Under the pieces are notes generated by a model. It worked only from the letters and a program-made list of their open reading frames with translations. It did not search any database and was not told where the DNA came from. Positions 57,277-64,000 of a DNA stretch of 64,000 bases are shown here, piece after piece. The DNA lies in assembly GCA_014925825.1 (NCBI GenBank), contig JACGCK010000121.1:62001-126000 (forward strand), given 5' to 3'. A program made the position numbers and the translations under genes. Source of the DNA: Pholiota molesta. Taxonomy: Eukaryota; Basidiomycota; Agaricomycetes; Agaricales; Strophariaceae. Each line of letters begins with the position of its first letter. Positions within the stretch are counted from its first letter, which is position 1.

Positions 57277-57594
57277 CCTTTTCTGTTGCATTTTATTATG
57301 TTTTTGTGTTTTCTTTGCCGTCGTATACCAATGCATTCCTATGATTCATGTTATGGCTGGTGATGCTGGTGGGCTGAATCCTTTAAAGTCAGAGGTCTAA
57401 TTAGGTGTAAAATTTGCGAACAGATGTTCGTTGGACGAACAGATGAGTTCCATAAATAGAAAACTTTTTTCCCTGTTTCCCGTGCAAGCGCGTCACTCGT
57501 TATTTCTTTCTTCTCCCCCTTGCACTATGCCCCCTCATGCACATGCCGCAAATCCTGCCTATTAAACGACCTCTTAAAGCTTTGCGATTTTGCC
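57277..57594. other. Intergenic
   Basis: 318 bases containing the 3' UTR of MRD1 and the promoter of the next gene; a CT-rich run (TTTCTTTCTTCTCCCCCTTGC) ends near 57525. Confidence 0.5.
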
Positions 57595-59274
57595 ATGGGG
57601 CTCGTCGAAACTGTCGAGACCCAACACGCGAGGCTTATCACGCTGCGCCAACTTATTGCACACAAAATTCCTTGCATACTCTGGGGTGAAGATGCCTTGG
57701 CGTTTGGTCATTGCGTGCCCACCATGCTCTTTGATCAACAAATTCTCGTCCCAGATGAGTTGCTTGATGCAGCCGCTGCTGTTCTTGAGGAGGGCGAGTA
57801 CAAGAGGACCTCGGACCTGAACAGAAGCTATATTGCCAAGGGAGGATGGCATAAAGGTGAATATGCATTTCCGAAAAGTATTCGACTTCGGCACGTCGAC
57901 GTGCCCGACAATTTTGATTCACCACTTACGCTCTGGCCACTGCCTCGACACATTCTTCTTCTTCCACAATCCTATTTTGCACTCGACACTCGCTCTGAAT
58001 CCCGATTCCAGTCGCTTGTCCCGCCACTCGACGCGTCCAATGCGGGTATCCTGGTCCCTAAATACAACACCTTTCTTGAGGGCCTCGTGCACGCTTTGAT
58101 GTATCCCCCAGAAGGACGTCGAGGATCAGTAAGCTTTCATGGCATTTTCATCCGTTATTTGGTTCGCTATAGAAGGAGAGGGCTCCGCGAGCGCGCCATC
58201 CTTTCAGACATTCAAACGGAAGATTGTACATGGTACATGACTCAGTCGTTTCACCGGAACGGTTTTCAAATCACGATTCAGGAGTATATACGACAAAAAA
58301 CACTTCGTGAAAGGTATGTGTCTCAATCCGTATCTATCACCATTACTAGCCGCACATTAACATCTTCCACTTTGCTAACGTGGTATGATCCGCCTTCCGA
58401 TAGTCTCGAGGCACAAAACTCCAGACTCGTTGCTTTACGCCAACTCATAGCACGCGACATCCCCTGCATACTATGGGGCGAAGATGCCCTGTTTCTTGCT
58501 CATTCCATCTCTGTTTCTCTCCCTGATCAGCAGATACTTGTCCCAGATGAGCTGCTCGAGACTGCCTCTGCCGTCCTAGAAGAAGGCAAATATCAAAGGA
58601 CCTCGGAACCCCACAGAAACTACCTTGGCCGCTTTGGTCCTGATGAGGGCAAATATGCATTTCCCAAGAGCATCCGACTGCAGCACATCGACATCCCCGA
58701 AGACGATCCCTATAAGCTCTGGCCTGCCCCTCGGCATATCCTTCTCCTGCCACAATCATACTACGCCCTCGACGCGCGCTCGGCGTCCCGGTTTCAGTCG
58801 CTCGGGCCTCCGCTGCAAGCGTCCAATGCGGGAGTTCTGGTGCCCAAGTATCACACCTTCCTAGAGGGTCTGGTCCACTTTTTGATGCATCCTCCGGCGG
58901 GCCGTCCGAGTCAGGATGCGGCGCGTTTTCACAGCATGTTCATTCATTATTTGACTGTCTCCAGAAGCAAATTAGTGCCCGATGTGAAAGAAGATATCAT
59001 GTCGCAGATCCAAACAGAAGATGGTGCATGGTACATGAATCTCAAGCTCTCTCGGAGGCAGGGTGTTCGCTCGCATGAGATAGAGGAGTATAAGCACCAG
59101 AATGAGCTTCGCAGACCGTATGTACCTTGATTCAGACGGATCGCCATTCCGAGTTACCAACTTTCACGGCACCCATATACTTATCATAGGAAATCTAACA
59201 AGAAAGATTGCATCACTAACAATAAACATCCTTTTTATCATGGCGCTAACAAAATTCGTACTCAGACAATGTGA
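57595..59274 (+). CDS. Two-domain protein of unidentified family, tandem copy A
   Basis: Three exons are inferred (57595-58313, 58404-59117 and 59190-59274), giving 505 residues. It has two homologous domains (about 5-240 and 241-475), each with LRQLIA..IPCILWGEDAL...., QQILVPDELL..A..VLEEG.Y.RTS, FPKSIRL.H.D, PRHILLLPQSY.ALD.RS.SRFQSL, VPKY.TFLEGLVH.LM.PP.GR and QTED..WYM. The start of each domain resembles nucleotidyltransferase folds (helix, then strand with DxD), but the acid pair appears as DQQ, so activity may be lost. I cannot name the family. Intron one is exactly 90 nt and stop-free in frame. A near copy follows at 59.9 kb. Confidence 0.65.
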
Positions 59275-59896
59275 GCACTCTAACGAGTCCCTATTCTTTT
59301 TCAAAATTTCTCATGCATTTTCCCTCAGTCGAGAGTATTCAATGCTTCCGGCAGTCAAACAACACAGAAACTACCCAGCTGCTTTAAATTGTTTGCAGAT
59401 GCATGCTCCTGATAGTCAATGGATCTCAAAGGCAAGGACTTCAACTCGTCTTTCATGTAACCGTGCTCTGCCTATCAAGTCTCGAACTCCGTCACATGTG
59501 GTGCGGCATCTCATTCGCTGTTTTCGGTCGTGATTATACTTTTCATATAAAGAGAGAGAGGGCATAATAAATATGTGCCAGTTCCGAGCGCTTTCAGTCG
59601 TAGATTATTCAGGTTACATACTTATTTCATCATTTCTGTAGCTAACTCTTCTCGTAAGTATCAGACCTTGCAAACGATATAACTACAATGCCGATGATAC
59701 ATTCTTTCGACAGTGGCAGACACGATTTTCGCTACATCCTTGAATGTGGGGATGGAGCTACGCGTAAATTCAAATCCCGCACCGTGGCTTTCAAACTACT
59801 CGTCGGACTCAATACTCGTTCTTGACTCATGCCTTGAATTTCCTACAACGTATCGATAGTATCGCCAACACTTGGCCAACATTCTGCGACTTCGCG
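59275..59896. other. Intergenic between tandem copies
   Basis: The first 260 bases resemble the region after copy B (61668-61935), for example CTCATGCA..TTCC..CAGTCG.GAGTA and a TCTCATTCGCTGTTTTCGG end, so the duplication includes 3' flanks. No gene is supported. Confidence 0.55.
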
Positions 59897-61667
59897 ATGG
59901 AGCTTCTTGAAACTCTCGAAATTCAGCAGAAGAGGTTTGCTTCCCTGCGGCAACTTATAGCACGCGAAATTCCTTGCATACTCTGGGGTGAAGATGCTTT
60001 GACTTTTGGTCATAACGTTTGGTCGTGGCGTACGCTGGAACACACTACAGGCACTGCCAAGCCATCGCACTTTGACCAACAAATACTCGTCCCGGATGAG
60101 TTGCTCGATGCTGCTGCTGCTGTCCTCGAGGAGGGCGAGTACAAGAGGACGTCAGAACCCGACAAAGCATATGTTAGGTACTTCGGACATGATAGAGCTG
60201 ATTACGCACTTCCGAAGAACATTCGACTTCGGCATGTCGATACATCGGAAGAATATGGTCTTAAACCTCACGCAATCTTCCCCATTCCTCGATATATCCT
60301 TCTTCTTCCGCAGTCCTATTATGCCCTCGACACGCGCTCTGCTTCCCGATTCAAGTCGCTTGTCCCTCCGCTCGACTCGTCCAATGCAGATATATTGGTT
60401 CCCAATTATAACACCTTTCTTGAGGGCCTCATCCATTTTTGGATGTATCCTCCGACGGGAGGACGTTGGACTCCACTGCAGTTTTCTAACGATAAGTATA
60501 TTGATGACTTGATTCGGCTCAGAAGGAAAGGCAAATGCGATTTCCGGCGCGAGATCCTTTCAGAGATTGAAACAGAAGATTGTGCGTGGTATTTGGGACA
60601 AAGGTTTTATTCGTTGCGTTTCCGGCATTATCAAAGGGGCGATAATTTAGAGGAATATAAGCGACAAAAAGAACTCCGCGAAAGGTATATACCTCAATTC
60701 TTCTGTGCCAGCCTTACCAACACTCACCAACATTCTCCGCTTCGCTGGGCATGTGATGATTCGCCTCTCCGCAGTCTTGAGGCTCAAAAGTGTGACGCCG
60801 AGAGACTCTCCGCTTTGCGCCAACTCACAGCGCAGGACATTCCCTGCATACTGTGGGGCGAAGATGCGCTTTTCGCCCACGCCGTTCCCATCGCTCTAGA
60901 CCTCTTCGATCAGCAGATACTCGTCCCTGATGAGTTGCTCGAAAAAGCCGCTAATATCCTGGAGCAAGGCAAGTATAAGAGGACTCCAGAACCTCAGAGC
61001 CACAGAAATTATTTTGCGCGCTTCGGACCTGATCGACGCGACTTAGACTACGCATTTCCAAAGAGCATCCGCCTTCAGCATGTCGATATACCTGATTCAG
61101 AGGATCGGAATAAGCTCTGGCCAATCCCTCAACATATCCTTCTTCTGCCGCAGTCGTATTACGGCCTCAGCACACGCTCAGTGTCTAGGTTCCAGTCGCT
61201 CGCGCCTCCTCCTGACTCGTCCAATGCAGCTGCAATGCTACTTCCTAAATTCAACACCTTCCTAGAGGGTCTTGTCCACTTCTTGATGCATCCTCCATCA
61301 GGACGGCCGAGTCAGGATTCAGCGCGTTTTCACAGCATTTTCATTCATTACTTGACTGTCTACAGAAGCAAATTGGTGCCCGACGTGAAAGAAGATATCA
61401 CGTCGCAGGTTCAGACGGAAGATGCCGCATGGTACATGAATCTCAAGCTTTCTCGGAGACAAGGTGTTCGTTCGCATGAGATAGAGGAGTATAAGCGCCA
61501 GAAAGGGCTTTGCAGACCGTACGTACCTTGATTCAGATGGATTGTTTTTCCTCAACTTCCACTTACATGTGTGTAATAGGGTGCCAACTGCGAAGAATCA
61601 TATCGTCAACAGCAGTGCTCCTTTTCATAAGGATGCTAATAAAATTGGGCGCAAGATAATAGTGTGA
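59897..61667 (+). CDS. Two-domain protein of unidentified family, tandem copy B
   Basis: Three exons are inferred (59897-60684, 60775-61518 and 61580-61667), giving 539 residues in phase. It has the same two-domain layout as copy A, with LWGEDAL, FDQQILVPDELL, FPKSIRLQHVD, HILLLPQSY and QTEDAAWYMNLKLSRRQGVRSHEIEEYK. In domain one a longer, unrelated segment (WSWRTLEHTTGTAKPSH) replaces the short loop before FDQQ. Domain two is most like domain two of copy A, so the duplication acted on the whole two-domain gene. Intron one is again exactly 90 nt and stop-free. The last exon ends in ANKIGRKIIV, paralleling ANKIRTQTM in copy A. Confidence 0.65.
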
Positions 61668-62599
61668 GCGCTATACCTACCGAGTCTCTACTCTTTTCGA
61701 CAAAACCTCATGCACATTCCTCCAGTCGCGAGTACTCAACGGCGCGTCGCCGGGCGCTCAATAAACACTCGGACCATTCAGCTGGTCGTCTGCAGATGCA
61801 TGCTCCAGTAAGCCACTTGAATTGTATTCATACATATGCACACGTCTCCTCTCTGCGTCCACCTGGTCAGGCTCGAGCCCCAACGCATACGTGGACCATA
61901 ATGCAACGTCTCATCCGTTGTTTTCGGCCGTAAGTAGAGTTTTCATGGTTTTGATGTGGGCACTGGACCGTCTGGATGACAAGCTATGAACTTAAATTTA
62001 TCCTGTGTATTTTTATTTCTTCAAAATATTTGATATTGCTTCAGTCATTATAATGGGTACAGTATAAAAATGCCAAAAGGCAGTATGATTTCCGTGCAAG
62101 TAAATTTTTGGATAAGTACAAGTGATGCATAAAGAGATTCTGTTGAAAGCGATCCGCATGATAGTGCATAAGGGATTGGATGGAAGGTGGTGTAGCGTAC
62201 CAGGATGAGCTGGATAGCCTGAGAAATAGTAAGTAATAGTGGTATAGGAGACAAATGGATGGGAGGGGGATAGCGCAATATGGAGATAGGAATAGCAAAC
62301 GATATTTAGCTATAAAAACCTATGAAGTTTGGTTAAATGGGAAGAATAACGTTGGTATGCGGCTAATGTTACAAGAGTGGAAACAGCGTCAGATTAAACT
62401 TGTTGGGCAGTCAAAGGCGATGAGTGCTTTCGCTATGGGTAGAATGCATATTTGAGGAAGAGAAAAACCAAGGGTCTATGAAAGAGAGATAAGGTAGGAC
62501 GAGGAGGAAAAGAAGACGGGAAAATGATGAGATAAAGAATAAAATCCATTAAGAGAAGGAAAGAGAAAAAGAAAAGAAAAGGGGAAAAAATCCATATTA
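61668..62599. other. Intergenic; 3' flank duplicate then purine-rich tract
   Basis: 61668-61935 is homologous to the flank after copy A. From about 62440 to 62590 the plus strand is almost entirely purine with A/G runs, which is the pyrimidine-rich 3' side of the minus-strand gene that follows. No gene is seen. Confidence 0.5.
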
Positions 62600-64000
62600 T
62601 CATACCGCGCCACCATCCCAACTAACACGCTTGCGCTTGTTATTATCATTGCGAAGCATCAAGTCCTGCGGACACACCGCACTCTGCCCTCGATGATGGC
62701 TCATCGAGCGCCCCAGCGCCCCAGATCCTGCACTGCCCTTCCCATGCGTCTGTCTGATAGTGCCCATGCCCCCAGCACTCTCCCCATTGCGACCGCCGCC
62801 CGCATCTCGACCGCCACCGCGTGTGTCATTCCCAGAGGGCGGCTGCGACTGCGGCGTCGACACTGGGCCCCCGAACAGCTCAGACAACGTCGCCTTATCT
62901 CTCCCATTCGCATTCGCGTGGTGCCGAATAGTGCCGACGGGCGAGGGCGTGTCGAACGCGCGCAGCGGCAGCCCCAGCCCGAGCCCCAGCCCGCCACTGA
63001 GCCCGCCCATCGACGTCAGCGCCGCGGACTGCGCGAGGTCGAGCGCGGCCTGCCCCTGGCGCGCGGACGACGCGAGCTCCGTCTGCTCGTCGAGGACGTC
63101 CAGGCCGAGGCTGTTCTGCGGGTGCGCATGCGGGTGGCCGAGCAGGGACATGCCCGCACCGTAGCTCGCGTGCCCGTAGTAGTGCAGGTCGAGGAACGGG
63201 AGGTTGTACGAGTAGTCCACGGCGGCGGGCCCGGCGCCCGTGCCGGCGAAGGAGCGCCAAGCTCCTCGTTGTGGGTGTTGAGCGCGTGCGGGCTGGGGTG
63301 GCCGGAGGAGGCGGAGGGAGGCGATGCGAGCCCTGCGGAGGAGGGCGACGAGAGGATGAGGTGGTGCGGGATGAGAGGCGTAAGCTGAGAGCTGTTGTGT
63401 TGCTGCTGCTGCTGGACAGGAGAGATCGGCGAATGGATCGAGCTCGTGCTGTTGCTCATGCTAAGACGCATAGGTGATGATGCGGGGTGTCGTATTGGTG
63501 CTGATGCTGTTGATGTTGCTGCTGTTCTTGGTGTGGTGTTCGGCGCTCCGTGACCGGACATGGAAGCCAACGGCGCGTTGAAGAAACCATAGTTGACATG
63601 CCGTGGTGCATATGCAGCCCAACGTCGTCCATCGACATCGGCACGCCGAGCTGCACACCGCCGTTCCGCGCCTCGCCCGGCGGCACGCTGATCGACCGCG
63701 CGTGGTGCTGCTGCGTCGCTGCCGCCCGCCCATCTGCCCGCGTCGAACCCGAACCCAAACGCCCAGACGCGCGCCGCATCGGCCGCGGCTGCGTCATCAG
63801 CGGCGTGGCGGGCGGCGTCGCGTGCAGCTCCGCCATGTCCACGAGGTCGTCCAGCGCGAACGTCTCCGCGTCCGAGGGTCGGGCTCCTCCTTCAGGCTGC
63901 CCTTCGGCGTGTGCTTCGTGGGCGAGCGCGGAAGGCCGCCGCCGAAGCCCATGCGCCTGCAGCGCTCCTCCGTCGTCTCCATCGCGTCCTTGCCCGCCGC
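62600..64000 (-). CDS. 3' part of a low-complexity, possibly regulatory protein (5' end outside window)
   Basis: The minus strand encodes a long Ser/Pro/Thr/Gly/His-rich protein ending ...SMSHHRGQSAVCPQDLML..NNKRKRVSWDGGAV. Features include SPTKHTPKGSLKEEPD, then DAETFALDDLVDMAELHATPP, a QQQQQ run and LPFLDLHYYGHA. Coding continuity requires one extra base at four places (near 63888, 63600, 63260 and one nearby), all in GC-rich sequence, so the true protein is probably intact. No DNA-binding domain is visible in this part; a regulatory role is a guess from composition. The gene runs off the window end. Confidence 0.5.

Noticed and set aside
57520..57594. Start of tandem copy A upstream of 57595
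   Set aside because: The open frame extends upstream, but the upstream ATG (57528) is in another frame that stops quickly. 57595 is the first in-frame ATG and matches the start position in copy B.
1..64000. CRISPR arrays, rRNA or tRNA genes
   Set aside because: No regularly spaced short repeats with unique spacers exist. The periodic repeats found are contiguous tandem arrays, and no tRNA fold or rRNA-like block was recognised by eye.

Overview
The window looks like nuclear DNA of a filamentous basidiomycete (Agaricomycotina, probably polypore-like; the clade is inferred from gene families, not measured). Genes are densely packed and carry many 45-80 nt GT-AG introns, and intergenic spacers are short. 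Family content is typical of mushroom-forming fungi: a FunK1 kinase, a TET/JBP dioxygenase next to a transposase-like gene, SKG6 and MARVEL membrane proteins, and a secreted GH43 arabinanase. All exon boundaries below were derived by hand from reading frame, splice signals and phase.

Layout. 0.2-10.3 kb: SKG6-type membrane protein (+), METTL24-like methyltransferase (+), a 5'-truncated LINE relic with local repeats, and a four-helix MARVEL protein (+). 11.7-12.2 kb: a small unidentified basic protein (-). 13-19 kb: a 22-exon SHPRH/Irc20-type SNF2-RING protein (+). 19.3-21.1 kb: conserved His-rich fungal protein (-). 22.4-23.3 kb: two-finger C2H2 protein with a threefold internal repeat (-). 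23.9-25.3 kb: proteasome lid subunit Rpn9 (+). 25.6-27.3 kb: 5'-shortened FunK1 kinase and an ankyrin relic. 27.5-29.4 kb: Mgr3-like TPR protein (-). 29.9-31.6 kb: GH43 endo-arabinanase (+). 32-37.3 kb: two MFS transporters (-). 38.1-40 kb: GEN1-type XPG nuclease (+).

40.1-52.6 kb is the most unusual block. A TET/JBP-type 2OG-Fe(II) dioxygenase gene (-) lies head-to-head with an intact 1150-codon RNase H-fold transposase-like gene (+). The dioxygenase is split near its C-terminus by a 5.98 kb LTR retroelement with 425 bp LTRs that I count as differing at one base, and with a TGACT target duplication. Removing the element and one target copy restores an open C-terminus. The element has no recognisable gag or pol; its interior is tandem arrays (157 bp, about 329 bp x10, 143 bp). 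The dioxygenase also carries an independent +1 frameshift.

53.2-57.3 kb: prefoldin subunit 3 (-) and ribosome-biogenesis factor MRD1 (+) share a 204 bp divergent promoter. 57.6-61.7 kb: two tandemly duplicated genes of an unidentified two-domain family that faintly resembles degenerate nucleotidyltransferases. 62.6-64 kb: 3' part of a low-complexity, possibly regulatory protein (-).

Several GC-rich genes (2.4, 20.9, 63-63.9 kb) need one extra base at G/C-rich points to stay in frame. This repeated pattern suggests assembly indels rather than true pseudogenes.
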